Notes: generated from the letters alone by a model not told the origin. 64,000 nucleotides of DNA from Sinorhizobium psoraleae (GCF_013283645.1 NZ_JABEKV010000002.1:937798-1001797); one strand, 5' to 3'. Shown: positions 1-9,130, numbered from the stretch's first letter. Translations and numbers: made by a program.

Positions 1-3000
1 AGCGACTACGGCATTGGCGCCGGGCAGACCTTCATCGACCTGCCCCTGCTCGTGACGCTCTTCCTCGCCTGTTTCGCGATCGTCTTCGGCACGCGCCACA
101 CGGACGCGACCGAGCATCAGGACGGCCTGATCCTCGCGATCTCCATGGAATCGGTCGTGAAGCTCGTGGCGATGCTCACGATCGGCGTCTACGTCGTCTT
201 CGTCCTGTTCGACGGGCCCGCGAACCTATGGGCGCAAGCCCAGCAAAGTCCCGCGGTTCTCTCCGCCCTCGAATACCGCACGCCGCCTGCGCGATGGATC
301 CTGCTGATCGTGCTCTCGGCCTTTGCGATCATCATGCTGCCGCGGCAATTCCATGTGACCGTGGTCGAAAACCGCACCGAAAGCGAGTTGCGCACCGCCG
401 GGGTTCTCTTTCCACTGTATCTCATCGCGATCAACCTCTTCGTGCTGCCGATCGCTATCGCTGGTATTCTGACTTTCTCGGGCTCCGGCGACGCAGACCT
501 CTACTTGCTGAAGCTGCCGCTCGCCGGTGAAGTCCCCTTGCTGTCCCTGACGACGTTCATCGGCGGCTTTTCCGCCGCAACAGCCATGGTCATCGTCGCA
601 TCGGTGGCGCTGTCGATCATGATTTCCAACGATATCGTGATGCCGATCTTCCTGCGGCGCAATCTCAGCCAGCGCGGCGGCATGCAGGAGAATGTCGCAG
701 GCACGCTGCTCAATATCCGCCGCACCGCGATCTTCGTCGTCCTGCTGCTCGGCTACGGCTACTATCGCGCGGCCGATATCAGTGCGGGCCTTGCATCGCT
801 GGGGTTGCTCTCCTTTGTCGCCGTATCGCAGATGGCACCCGCGCTTCTCGGTGGCCTCGTCTGGCGTCAGGCCAACGCCCGCGGGGCAATCACCGGGATG
901 GTCTGCGGCTTTCTCGTTTGGGCATATCTGCTGTTCCTGCCGAGCCTAGGCGGCCCCGACAACTCCCATGTCGCGACGACGGTACTGAGTTTCCTTCTGC
1001 CGTTCACGGATCTCTTTTCGGGGCCGAACGCCGATCCTCTGGTCAATGCCACGGCATTGAGCCTTTTCGTCAACACGACGGCCTACGTGCTCGCGTCGCT
1101 GACCCGGACGCCGAAACCCCTGGAACGCTTCCAGGCCGGCGTGTTCATCACCCGCCGTTCGCGCACGGAAGGAACGTTCCGTGGGCGCAAGACCAAGGTG
1201 ACCGTACGCGACCTAAAGACCACGATCGCCCGCTACATGGGCGAAGAGCGGATGCAGCGCTCTTTCCATACCTACGAGCAGCAATCCGGCCGCTGGCTCG
1301 ACGAAAATGCGTCCGCCGACATGGCGCTCGTTCATTTCTCGGAACAATTGCTCGGCAGCGCCATCGGTTCATCCTCGGCCCGTCTCGTGCTTTCGCTCGT
1401 GCTGCAGCGGATGGACGACGCCTCCTCTGACACCGCCTGGCTGCTCGACCAGGCGAGCGAGGCCCTGCAATACAATCAGGATATGTTGCAAACGGCACTC
1501 TCGCAGATGGATCAGGGCATCGCCGTCTTCGACAATGCCAACAACCTGATCATCTGGAATCGCCGCTTCAGACAATTGCTCGACCTACCCGAAGCCGCAG
1601 GCCAGGTCGGCTTTCCGCTCGCCGATATCGTCGAGATCCTTACGAGGCGTGGCGAAATCCGCAAGGATCAGGAGAAGGCACTGGTCGCCAACTTCCTGAC
1701 GCTCGACAAGCCCTTCCTGCTCGAACTCGCCAACGGCGAACGCATCATCGAAGTCAGAACCAATGCCATGCCGGACAAGGGCATCGTCACGACCTATACC
1801 GACATCACGCAGCGCGTGGCAGCCGACATGGCGTTGAAACAAGCCAACGAGACGCTGGAACTGCGCGTAACCGAACGGACGGGAGAGCTGACACGGGTCA
1901 ACCGCGAGCTCGCCGAAGCGAGGGCGGCGGCGGAAGAAGCCAATATCGGCAAGACCCGCTTCTTCGCCGCCGCCGGACATGACATCCTGCAGCCATTGAA
2001 TGCGGCGCGACTTTATTCGTCGTCGCTCGTCGAGCGCCTCGGCGATTCCGACAACAGCACGCTCGTCCAGAACATCGATTCCTCACTGGAATCGGTGGAA
2101 GCCATTCTCGGCGCGGTGCTTGATATTTCCCGGCTCGACACCGGTGCGATGAAGCCGCGTCTGCAATCCGTGCCGCTCAACGAATTGCTCCGGCGTATCG
2201 AGACGGATTTCGCTCCGATGGCGCGGGCAAACGGTCTCGAACTCATCGTCATGCCGACATCACTCGTCGTGCGCAGCGATCCGAACCTGCTGCGGCGGGT
2301 GGTCCAGAATCTTGTGTCGAACGCCATCAAATACACCCTGAAGGGCAAGGTGCTCGTCGGGGTGCGCCGGCGCGGCCGGGCCGCCACGATCGAGGTGCTC
2401 GATTCCGGCATCGGTATTCCACCCTCGAAATTCCGCACGGTCTTCAAGGAGTTCGCACGCCTCGACGAGGGCGCGCGTACGGCGTCAGGGCTCGGGCTCG
2501 GGCTCTCGATCGTCGACCGCATCTCGCGCGTCCTCAACCATCCCGTCAACCTTCAGTCGAAGCACGGCAAGGGCACCGGCTTCAAGGTCACGGTGCCGCT
2601 CGAGGCAGGCGTCGGCGAACGCGCGAAACCCAAAGATGTTGCGACCGCGAAGACGAGTGACGCCCTGGCCGGCCTGAGCATCATCTGCATCGATAACGAG
2701 CCGAAGATTCTCGACGGAATGGCGCTGCTGCTTGGCGGCTGGGGCTGCACGGTCACCACGGTGGAATCGCTTTCCGGCTGTCCGGCTATGGGACCCGACA
2801 GTCAGGCGAAGAGGCCCGATGCGATCATCGCCGATTATCATCTCGGTGACGGCACCGGCATCGAAGCGATCGCCCGCATTCGCGCGCTTTGGGGGGACAG
2901 CATTCCGGCCTTGCTGGTGACGGCCGACCGTTCGCCGGAGGTGCGCGGGGCCGCCGAACGCGATGGCGTCGCTCTGCAAAACAAGCCCGTGCGGCCGGCG

Positions 3001-3057
3001 GCCATGCGCGCGTGGTTGACCCAGCTCTCGATTGCGGGAAAGGCGGCTGCGGAATAG
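1..3057 (+). CDS. Hybrid sensor histidine kinase with sodium/solute symporter-type sensor domain (5' partial)
   Basis: The frame is open from base 1, so the N-terminus lies outside the window. The visible part has many membrane segments of the sodium:solute symporter type (to about base 1120), a PAS-like region ('MDQGIAVFDNANN', near 1510), a coiled coil, then a kinase core: phosphoacceptor His at codon 1978-1980 in 'AAGHDILQPLNA', N box 'NLVSNAIKYT', and glycine boxes 'DSGIGIP' and 'GLGLGLSIVD'. A C-terminal receiver carries its Asp at codon 2833-2835 ('ADYHLGDG'). This architecture is that of CrbS/MxtR-type kinases, which control acetate use in gamma-proteobacteria; the substrate sensed here is not shown by the sequence. 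The LuxR-type regulator at 3079-3726 is convergent and is the likely partner. Confidence 0.9.
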   Translation, partial: SDYGIGAGQTFIDLPLLVTLFLACFAIVFGTRHTDATEHQDGLILAISMESVVKLVAMLTIGVYVVFVLFDGPANLWAQAQQSPAVLSALEYRTPPARWILLIVLSAFAIIMLPRQFHVTVVENRTESELRTAGVLFPLYLIAINLFVLPIAIAGILTFSGSGDADLYLLKLPLAGEVPLLSLTTFIGGFSAATAMVIVASVALSIMISNDIVMPIFLRRNLSQRGGMQENVAGTLLNIRRTAIFVVLLLGYGYYRAADISAGLASLGLLSFVAVSQMAPALLGGLVWRQANARGAITGMVCGFLVWAYLLFLPSLGGPDNSHVATTVLSFLLPFTDLFSGPNADPLVNATALSLFVNTTAYVLASLTRTPKPLERFQAGVFITRRSRTEGTFRGRKTKVTVRDLKTTIARYMGEERMQRSFHTYEQQSGRWLDENASADMALVHFSEQLLGSAIGSSSARLVLSLVLQRMDDASSDTAWLLDQASEALQYNQDMLQTALSQMDQGIAVFDNANNLIIWNRRFRQLLDLPEAAGQVGFPLADIVEILTRRGEIRKDQEKALVANFLTLDKPFLLELANGERIIEVRTNAMPDKGIVTTYTDITQRVAADMALKQANETLELRVTERTGELTRVNRELAEARAAAEEANIGKTRFFAAAGHDILQPLNAARLYSSSLVERLGDSDNSTLVQNIDSSLESVEAILGAVLDISRLDTGAMKPRLQSVPLNELLRRIETDFAPMARANGLELIVMPTSLVVRSDPNLLRRVVQNLVSNAIKYTLKGKVLVGVRRRGRAATIEVLDSGIGIPPSKFRTVFKEFARLDEGARTASGLGLGLSIVDRISRVLNHPVNLQSKHGKGTGFKVTVPLEAGVGERAKPKDVATAKTSDALAGLSIICIDNEPKILDGMALLLGGWGCTVTTVESLSGCPAMGPDSQAKRPDAIIADYHLGDGTGIEAIARIRALWGDSIPALLVTADRSPEVRGAAERDGVALQNKPVRPAAMRAWLTQLSIAGKAAAE

Positions 3058-3078
3058 TCAGGGGCACGGATCGCCGGC

Positions 3079-3726
3079 TCAGGCCGCTGCGACCGTGCCA
3101 ATCTTGGAAAGCTGGATGACTGCCTGCGTACGGCTGTCGACGTTCAGCTTCAGCAAAATCGCTGAAACATGGGCCTTGATCGTCGCCTCCGAGACGCCGA
3201 GCTCGTAGGCAATCTGCTTGTTGAGCAGGCCCTCGGCAAGCATGCTGAGCACCCGCGACTGCTGCGGCGTCAGCGTCTGCAGGCGATGCAGGAGATCGGC
3301 CACTTCGGGCTCGTACTCCTGGTTCTGGTCGTAGCCCGCCGGCACGAAAACTTCGCCGGCGATCACTTTCGTGATGCCCTCGCGAATTTCGTCGATACCA
3401 GCAGACTTCGAGAGGAAACCGGCCGCACCAAGATCGATCGCACGATGAACAGTGGCGTGATCGTCGTGGGCCGAGACGATCATCACCGGGAGACTCGGAA
3501 ACTCCGCCCGCAACGCAATGAGGCCCGAAAGACCGCTGACCCCGGGCATGGTGAGGTCCAACAGCATCAGGTCGGCATCCGGATACTCGGCCGCGGCTTT
3601 GCGAGCGGCCGCGAAGTCACCGGCTTCGACGATGCCCGGAGCATCGGCCATGCCGCTCAGCGCCTGGCGCATTGCACCACGAAAAAGCGGGTGGTCATCG
3701 GCGATGATGATGGTCATTTCCGGCAT
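3079..3726 (-). CDS. LuxR/NarL-family response regulator
   Basis: 215 aa. The N-terminal receiver has the acidic pair in 'IIADDHPLF', the phosphorylated Asp57 in 'LLDLTMPG' and a conserved Lys in 'LSKSAG'. The C-terminal LuxR helix-turn-helix reads 'LTPQQSRVLSMLAEGLLNKQ' and continues into 'GVSEATIKAHVS'. A GGGAGG motif nine bases upstream supports the ATG at 3726. It ends 21 bp from the stop of the convergent symporter-type kinase and resembles CrbR/ErdR, the partner of such kinases, which activates acetyl-CoA synthetase genes elsewhere. No such target gene is visible here, so the target is inferred only from the family. Confidence 0.9.
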   Translation of the reverse strand: MPEMTIIIADDHPLFRGAMRQALSGMADAPGIVEAGDFAAARKAAAEYPDADLMLLDLTMPGVSGLSGLIALRAEFPSLPVMIVSAHDDHATVHRAIDLGAAGFLSKSAGIDEIREGITKVIAGEVFVPAGYDQNQEYEPEVADLLHRLQTLTPQQSRVLSMLAEGLLNKQIAYELGVSEATIKAHVSAILLKLNVDSRTQAVIQLSKIGTVAAA

Positions 3727-3815
3727 TGGATGCTCCCTCCCAAGAGCCTCAGCCCCGGACCCCGCGCATCCTCCAACGCGCCGGATCGCGTCTCAATGGC
3801 TCGTGCCGGTGCCCG

Positions 3816-4250
3816 TCAGGTCTTTTGCGGCACCTCGGTACCATCGCTGGAACCGTCTCCGCTCCCTTCGAGATCCTTCACGATCTCCATGAACTTGCGC
3901 ATCATTCTTTCCATGATGCTCATCGTCCGGTCAATCTCTTCGTCGCTCGGAAGAGCCGGTTTCATCGCAGTTTCACCGCTTTTGACGGCCTTTTCCAGTG
4001 CTTCGACGCGCTTGGTCAAAAGATCGATCTCCCGCTCGAAGGCCGCCCGCTCATCGGCCGCCATCCGGCAGACGAGCTCGCCGTCCTTTTCCCGGCACAG
4101 CGTAACCTCGCCTGTCTCAGTGTCGAGGCGCGCGATGCCGGTGTCCGATTTCTGCATGCTGTAGCGTCCCGGGGATACCTCCTGCGTGTAGGCCGACGCG
4201 CCCCAGCCGAGCGTCAAGCCCATCGCCAGTGCCACAACTACCTTCCTCAT
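3816..4250 (-). CDS. Secreted small protein with a coiled-coil region, unknown function
   Basis: 144 aa from the ATG at 4250. The frame extends upstream, but the internal start places a signal peptide at the N-terminus ('MRKVVVALAMGLTLGWGASA'). The mature part has the short conserved block 'DTGIARLDTETGEVTLC' and 'GELVCRMAADERAAFE' with two cysteines, followed by a predicted coiled coil of heptads (about residues 65-90) and a charged, glycine/serine-rich tail. Similar two-cysteine periplasmic proteins are common in alphaproteobacteria, without assigned function. It is divergent from the DUF952 gene at 4356. Confidence 0.7.
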   Translation of the reverse strand: MRKVVVALAMGLTLGWGASAYTQEVSPGRYSMQKSDTGIARLDTETGEVTLCREKDGELVCRMAADERAAFEREIDLLTKRVEALEKAVKSGETAMKPALPSDEEIDRTMSIMERMMRKFMEIVKDLEGSGDGSSDGTEVPQKT

Positions 4251-4355
4251 GACAGCCACTCCATTGGATGCTGCGGAAATCCGCCTTCCGTGGTGGACAA
4301 GCGCCAATATTTGCGGCAAGGCCACGATTGGGTTTCACGACGGACAAGCGGGCAC

Positions 4356-4703
4356 ATGAACGCCATTATATACAAGATCGTTCCGGCACTTCTATGGCAG
4401 GAGGCGCGGCGGGCAGGACAGTTCACGGGGGCGCCCGTCGACCTCGCCGATGGCTTCATCCATTTCTCGACCGGGGACCAGGTCGCCGAAACGGCCGCAA
4501 GGCACTTCGAAGGTCAGTACGGCCTACTGCTCATCGCCGTCGACGGCGCCGCCCTTGGCGACAAGCTCGTCTATGAACCTTCGCGCGGCGGCGCGCTGTT
4601 TCCGCATCTCTACGGGCCGCTCCCGCTCGATGCGGTGATCTGGGAGAAGCCCTTGCCGTTGGGTGCCGACGGCCTCCACGTCTTTCCCGAGCTCGCACCA
4701 TGA
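4356..4703 (+). CDS. DUF952 family protein
   Basis: 115 aa beginning 'MNAIIYKIVPALLWQEA'. The blocks 'DGFIHFSTGDQVAETAARHF' and 'LVYEPSRGGALFPHLYGPL' mark the DUF952 family, a small domain of unknown enzymatic role related by fold to mono-ADP-ribosyltransferases. The stop overlaps the pyrD start by 4 bp (ATGA), so the two genes are translationally coupled. Longer upstream starts in this frame would run across the divergent neighbour and are not credible. Confidence 0.85.
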   Translation: MNAIIYKIVPALLWQEARRAGQFTGAPVDLADGFIHFSTGDQVAETAARHFEGQYGLLLIAVDGAALGDKLVYEPSRGGALFPHLYGPLPLDAVIWEKPLPLGADGLHVFPELAP

Positions 4704-5788
4704 TCGACGCCCTGAAATTCCTCTCGCGCAGCGGCCTGTTTCTTCTCGATCCGGAAACCGCGCATGCTGTGTCGGTCAACGCACTCAAGAGCGGGCTCGT
4801 TCCAAGTTGCGCGGCGCCGGCCGATCCGCGCCTCAGCCAAGAAATCGCCGGCCTCACCTTCCCGAACCCGATCGGCATGGCGGCCGGATACGACAAGAAT
4901 GCCGAGGTGCCGGAGGCTCTCCTGAAGATTGGCTTCGGCTTCACCGAGATCGGCACGGTCACGCCGCGACCACAGCGCGGCAACGACAAGCCTCGCATCT
5001 TCCGGCTCGTCGAAGATAACGCGGTCATCAACCGGCTCGGGTTCAACAATGAAGGTCATGGTGCCGCGCTTGCGCGCCTTCAAGGCTGTTCGCGTCAGGC
5101 ACTGATCGGCGTCAACATCGGCGCCAACAAGGATAGTGCAGATCGCATCGCCGACTATGTGACGGGGATCCGCACCTTTTACCCGGTCGCGCGCTACTTC
5201 ACCGCCAACATCTCCTCGCCGAACACGCCCGGTCTTCGCGACCTCCAGGCGCGCGAAAGCCTGGCAGCACTGCTTTCGGCCGTGCTTGCGGCCCGCGACG
5301 AGGAAGCGAAGAAGAGCGCGAAACGGATCCCCGTGTTCCTGAAAATCGCGCCCGACCTCACCGAAGGAGGGATGGACGACATCGCGGCGGAGGTGCTGGC
5401 GCACGGTCTCGACGGCCTGATCGTTTCCAACACCACGCTGGCCCGCGATGGCCTGAAGGATCGGCGACAGGCTCAAGAAGCGGGCGGGCTTTCCGGCAGG
5501 CCGCTCTTCGAGAAATCGACGGCGGTGCTCGCGCGGATGCGCAAGCGCGTCGGCCCGGCCTTGCCGATCATCGGCGTCGGCGGGGTCCACTCGGCGGAAA
5601 CCGCAGCGGAGAAAATCCGCGCCGGCGCCGATCTCGTCCAACTCTATTCCTGCATGGTCTATGAGGGACCGGGGCTGCCGGGACGGATCGTGCGAGGCCT
5701 ATCCGAGCTCTGCGAGCGCGAGAAGCTTGCATCGATCCGCGAAATCCGCGACAGCCGACTGGACTACTGGGCCGCGCGAAACGCCTGA
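4700..5788 (+). CDS. pyrD: Dihydroorotate dehydrogenase (quinone), class 2
   Basis: 362 aa, the usual length. It oxidises dihydroorotate to orotate with membrane quinone, the fourth step of pyrimidine synthesis. Diagnostic blocks are 'NPIGMAAGYDKNAEVP', 'EIGTVTPRPQRGN', the active-site serine loop 'NISSPNTPGLRDLQ', 'KIAPDL', 'GLIVSNTT' and the phosphate-binding 'IIGVGGVHS'. An N-terminal membrane-associating helix is present, as in class 2 enzymes. It is coupled to the DUF952 gene by a 4-bp overlap, and its 3' end overlaps the convergent MATE gene by 25 bp. Confidence 0.96.
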   Translation: MIDALKFLSRSGLFLLDPETAHAVSVNALKSGLVPSCAAPADPRLSQEIAGLTFPNPIGMAAGYDKNAEVPEALLKIGFGFTEIGTVTPRPQRGNDKPRIFRLVEDNAVINRLGFNNEGHGAALARLQGCSRQALIGVNIGANKDSADRIADYVTGIRTFYPVARYFTANISSPNTPGLRDLQARESLAALLSAVLAARDEEAKKSAKRIPVFLKIAPDLTEGGMDDIAAEVLAHGLDGLIVSNTTLARDGLKDRRQAQEAGGLSGRPLFEKSTAVLARMRKRVGPALPIIGVGGVHSAETAAEKIRAGADLVQLYSCMVYEGPGLPGRIVRGLSELCEREKLASIREIRDSRLDYWAARNA

Positions 5789-7131
5789 GCGGCCCGGCGC
5801 GGCACCAGGATCAGCAGGAACACGCCCCGCATCAGCAGGAAAAGGTTGAGTCCGGCCCAGAGCCCATGATTGCCGAAGACCGGGATCAGAACGGCAAGCG
5901 CGATTGCATAAGCGATGAAGGCCGCCAGCATCATGTTGCGCATGTCGCGCGACCAGGTGGCGCCGATAAAGACGCCATCCATCAGAAAGGCGAGCGCGCC
6001 AGTCAGCGCCGTCAGCGCCGCCCACGGCATGTACTCGTAAGCCACGGCACGCACATCCGGCGCCGTCGTCAGCACGTCGACCAGGTCATCGCCGAAGAGC
6101 AGGAAGGCAAGCGTCGTCAGTGCGGCGAGCCCCAGCGACCAAAGCGCGGTCATCCGCAAGGCGCGGTCGAAGGCCGGACGGTATGCGGCGCCAATCGATC
6201 GCCCGGTAAGCTGCTCGGCGGCATTGGCGAGGCCGTCGAGGTAGTATCCGGCAACCAGGAAGATCGTCATCAGCACGGCGTTGGCGGCAAGCGTCACAGG
6301 CCCGAACGACGTGCCGATCCGGGTCATCAGCGTGAAGGCGGCGAGCAATACGAAGGAGCGGATCATGATGTCGCGGTTCAGACCGAACATCGGCTTCAGC
6401 CGCTCGCGGGCGAAAATCGCAGCCCAGTCCGGTGCATCGCGCCGGTCAAATCGCCCATAGACAATCGCGAAGCCCGCGAGTGCGCCGATGACTTCGCCGG
6501 TCACGGTCGCCAACGCCACGCCCGCCACCCCCCAGCCGAGGATGAGACCGAGCAGGATGGAAAGCACGATGTTGATGCCGTTGATAAGCGTCTGCAGCAG
6601 GAGACCGATGGAGCCCTCGCCGCGCCCGAGCACGAAGCCAAGGATTGCATAATTGGCGAGCGCCGCCGGCCCGGACAGGATCCGATAGAAGAAATAGGTG
6701 CGCGTGACGGCTTCGACCTCGGCGCCCGGCGCCATCAGCCACAGACCGGCGGAAAACAGCAAAGGCGAGAGCACGACGACGGCGACGCCGGAGAAAAGCG
6801 CGATTACCAGCGAACGCCAGAAGACCGCCTGTTGCTCCCGCCGGTCCCCTCGGCCATAGGCCTGCGCGACGAGGCCCGTGGTCGCAGCCCGGAGGAAGTT
6901 GAAGGTCGTGAAGATCAGATCGAACATCACGGCGCCGACCGCGAGCCCGGCGAGCAGGTCCGCCCGCCCGAGGCGGCCGACCACGGCGGTGTCGACAAGC
7001 CCAAGCAGCGGTGTCGTCAAAAACCCCAACGTCATCGGCAGGGCGATCGAGAAAATCAGCCGATTGGTAACGTAAAACGGGCCGGCTTCGCCAGCATGCG
7101 CGTCGCGTTCGAGGGTTTCGGTCGCAGCCAC
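5764..7131 (-). CDS. MATE family efflux transporter (DinF-like)
   Basis: 455 aa from the GTG at 7131. About twelve hydrophobic segments in two homologous halves and MATE blocks such as 'RLIFSIALPMTLGFLTTPLLG', 'GRLGRADLLAGLAVG' and 'GRGDRREQQAVFW' place it in the DinF branch, which exports organic cations or other toxic compounds using an ion gradient. The frame extends to 7326, but the upstream part has no transporter character. AAGGA eight bases before the GTG is the best ribosome binding site, and it lies inside the 3' arm of the hairpin at 7141-7172. The 3' end overlaps pyrD by 25 bp. Confidence 0.88.
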   Translation of the reverse strand: MAATETLERDAHAGEAGPFYVTNRLIFSIALPMTLGFLTTPLLGLVDTAVVGRLGRADLLAGLAVGAVMFDLIFTTFNFLRAATTGLVAQAYGRGDRREQQAVFWRSLVIALFSGVAVVVLSPLLFSAGLWLMAPGAEVEAVTRTYFFYRILSGPAALANYAILGFVLGRGEGSIGLLLQTLINGINIVLSILLGLILGWGVAGVALATVTGEVIGALAGFAIVYGRFDRRDAPDWAAIFARERLKPMFGLNRDIMIRSFVLLAAFTLMTRIGTSFGPVTLAANAVLMTIFLVAGYYLDGLANAAEQLTGRSIGAAYRPAFDRALRMTALWSLGLAALTTLAFLLFGDDLVDVLTTAPDVRAVAYEYMPWAALTALTGALAFLMDGVFIGATWSRDMRNMMLAAFIAYAIALAVLIPVFGNHGLWAGLNLFLLMRGVFLLILVPRRAAQAFRAAQ

Positions 7132-7140
7132 CTCCAAATT

Positions 7141-7172
7141 CCTTATGGGCGGCTTCCGAACCGCCCATAAGG
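7141..7172 (-). terminator. Perfect 12-bp hairpin between the CAP lipoprotein gene and the MATE gene
   Basis: Arms CCTTATGGGCGG (7141-7152) and CCGCCCATAAGG (7161-7172) are perfectly complementary, with an 8-nt loop. It starts 9 bp after the CAP gene stop. Only a short T stretch follows, so it may be a weak terminator. Its last bases on the minus strand (AAGG) form the ribosome binding site of the MATE gene, so it may also block translation. Confidence 0.65.
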
Positions 7173-7180
7173 GAATCAGG

Positions 7181-7684
7181 TCAGCCGGAAAGCACCATGG
7201 CCCAATAGGGGCGGTTTCCGGAAGCGGAATTCTGCGCCACGGCAACGCCGAGGCCACGGTAGCTACCGAGCATGTTTTCGAGATGCTGCGGAGAACGATA
7301 CCAGGCGTTATACGCACTCTCCGCATCGTCTTGGCCCATCGCGATGTTTTCCGCGGCCGGAAGCGTGACGCCCTGCTGTTTCATCCGGTCGTAGAAACTG
7401 TCGCGCCAGCCGATGTTGTGCTGCATCTTGCCGACACGCGCCATGCGCGCTGCCTGGCTCAACGCGGCAACCGACGCGACGGGGTCGTGAACAAGCGACG
7501 TCATCCCGCGATCCTTCCGTAGCGTATTGACATAGCCAAGTGTCGCTGTCGTCTGGTCGCTTCCGCTGCCTTCGCCAGTAGATAGGAGGTTTGATGTCGT
7601 GCAGCCGGCAAGCACGCCGAGTGAGAGGAAACCGCCAGCCCGCAACAGGACGCGCCTGCGGATGAAGAACTGCTGATGCTGCAT
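7181..7684 (-). CDS. CAP-domain (SCP-like) lipoprotein
   Basis: 167 aa. The N-terminus has basic residues, a hydrophobic stretch and a lipobox LAGC with Cys28, so it is probably a lipoprotein. The rest is a compact CAP/SCP domain: 'YVNTLRKDRGMTSLVHD', 'AARMARVGKMQHNIGW', 'AENIAMG', 'AYNAWYRSPQHLENML' and 'YWAMVLSG', including the His and Glu residues that line the CAP cavity. Bacterial members are poorly characterised cell-surface proteins. Only 2 bp separate it from the upstream DUF6460 gene, so the two form an operon. Confidence 0.85.
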   Translation of the reverse strand: MQHQQFFIRRRVLLRAGGFLSLGVLAGCTTSNLLSTGEGSGSDQTTATLGYVNTLRKDRGMTSLVHDPVASVAALSQAARMARVGKMQHNIGWRDSFYDRMKQQGVTLPAAENIAMGQDDAESAYNAWYRSPQHLENMLGSYRGLGVAVAQNSASGNRPYWAMVLSG

Positions 7685-7686
7685 GC

Positions 7687-7953
7687 TTACCGTCGATAGC
7701 TCAAAACACGAAGGATGAGAAAGGCGGGAATGACGATTGCCGCTCCGAGCAACAGGTAGTCACCAACTCTTCCGAGTGCTGCGAAACCCGTGCGCCAGAG
7801 GTCGAGCAGGAAATTGCGAATGCCGAAAAAGATGTCGACCGGATACCAATCGAACACGGTCATGACGAAACCGACAAGGATCGACACGACGACGAGCTTG
7901 ACCAGCACGCGCAGCGGCGTGTCACCCAGAAACTTGTTAATTCCGTCCGACAT
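7687..7953 (-). CDS. Small two-helix membrane protein, DUF6460-like
   Basis: 88 aa starting 'MSDGINKFLGDTPLRVLVKL'. There are two hydrophobic segments ('VVVSILVGFVMTVF' and 'LLLGAAIVIPAFLILRVL') separated by 'WYPVDIFFGIRNFLLDLW', and the protein ends in 'SYRR'. Such small proteins are conserved in Rhizobiales without known function. It is first in a two-gene operon with the CAP lipoprotein, which suggests an envelope role. Confidence 0.8.
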   Translation of the reverse strand: MSDGINKFLGDTPLRVLVKLVVVSILVGFVMTVFDWYPVDIFFGIRNFLLDLWRTGFAALGRVGDYLLLGAAIVIPAFLILRVLSYRR

Positions 7954-8099
7954 CGGCGAATATTCTCCTGTTTCCCTTCACATAAGCCGCCGTCATCGGG
8001 GCCGCAAGGCGCAAGAGAAAGCGAGCTGCGCCGTCTTTCAGATTCCGCTTGTATTTTGCCGTGTCCGGCGTCAGAAGCGTCCATCGCAACCACGCCGTC

Positions 8100-9044
8100 A
8101 TGTCGATGACCCTCAACCAGCTCTCCTCCGGCGATCTGATCGCCGATCGCCGCGCCGACTACGCAAAAATGCTCGCCGAGGCCGGTGAACCGCAAAGCGC
8201 GGCGGAACTGATGGCCCAGGCTCTCGAACGCGCGCCCGACTGGGCCGCAGGCTGGTTTCGGTTGGCGGACTATGAAGAAAAATCTGGCCGAAAAGAGGCG
8301 GCGATCGACGCGCTGCTCAACACGCTCCGCCTCAATCCCGATGACGTTTTCGGCGCCAGCCTCAAGCTCGCGCTTCTTGGGGCGACCGAGACGCCCGAAC
8401 AGCCGCCGAGCGTTTACGTCGAACGCCTTTTCGACGACTATGCGGAACGCTTCGACAAGGCCCTCGTCGAAAAACTCGACTACAGCGTGCCCGAAAAGCT
8501 CGCAGCGCTGATCGACAGGGCGACCGACGGGCGCCATTTCCATTACGTCGCCGATCTCGGCTGCGGCACCGGCCTCTTCGGCGAGCGCATCCGACATCGC
8601 TGCGACTATCTCGAAGGCTTCGACCTCTCCGCCAACATGCTGGCCAAGGCGGAGGCAAAGGCCATCTACGATCGTCTGGCACTGGCGGACCTGTCGCTTG
8701 CGCCCGAAAACTCGGGAGCGTTCGGCGAATTGCCGACCGCAAGGGCAGATCTCGTCAGCGCGGCGGACGTGCTGATGTATCTCGGCAATCTCGAAAGCGT
8801 CTTCGTGATCGCGGACCGGCTGCTCGCACCCGGCGGCCTCTTTGCTTTCTCGGTCGAGGACGCGGCAACGAACGAGGGGTTCATCCTCCGGCCATCGCTC
8901 CGCTACGCGCATTCCGAAGCCTACATCGCCGATGCTTGCGCCGGACGCGGATTTTCGCTGATCGGATCGGAGCGCACGGTCATTCGCATGGATGCGGGCA
9001 GGCCGGTCGCGGGAGTTCTGTTTCTCGCGCGGAAGCCTGCATAG
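8100..9044 (+). CDS. TPR-containing SAM-dependent methyltransferase
   Basis: About 314 aa from the ATG at 8100 (a second ATG is at 8106; neither has a strong ribosome binding site). Residues 1-90 are TPR-like ('AAELMAQALERAPDWAAGWF', 'AAIDALLNTLRLNPDD'). A linker 'YVERLFDDYAERFDKALVEKL' follows, then a class I methyltransferase with motif I 'VADLGCGTGLFGERI' near residue 153 and 'SANMLAKAEAK'. The combination matches the rhizobial predicted methyltransferases with a TPR N-terminus; the substrate is unknown. Confidence 0.85.
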   Translation: MSMTLNQLSSGDLIADRRADYAKMLAEAGEPQSAAELMAQALERAPDWAAGWFRLADYEEKSGRKEAAIDALLNTLRLNPDDVFGASLKLALLGATETPEQPPSVYVERLFDDYAERFDKALVEKLDYSVPEKLAALIDRATDGRHFHYVADLGCGTGLFGERIRHRCDYLEGFDLSANMLAKAEAKAIYDRLALADLSLAPENSGAFGELPTARADLVSAADVLMYLGNLESVFVIADRLLAPGGLFAFSVEDAATNEGFILRPSLRYAHSEAYIADACAGRGFSLIGSERTVIRMDAGRPVAGVLFLARKPA

Positions 9045-9130
9045 GACGCAATGCTGCCGCGCAAAAATAGGTCAGCATTGCTTACATATTTTTCTTGATT
9101 GTTTTGTGCGTTGCAGCAATGCTGATGACC

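Noticed and set aside
5866-7170. 434-codon plus-strand frame opposite the MATE gene
   Set aside because: Low-complexity, charged composition typical of antisense frames; the MATE protein on the minus strand is clear.
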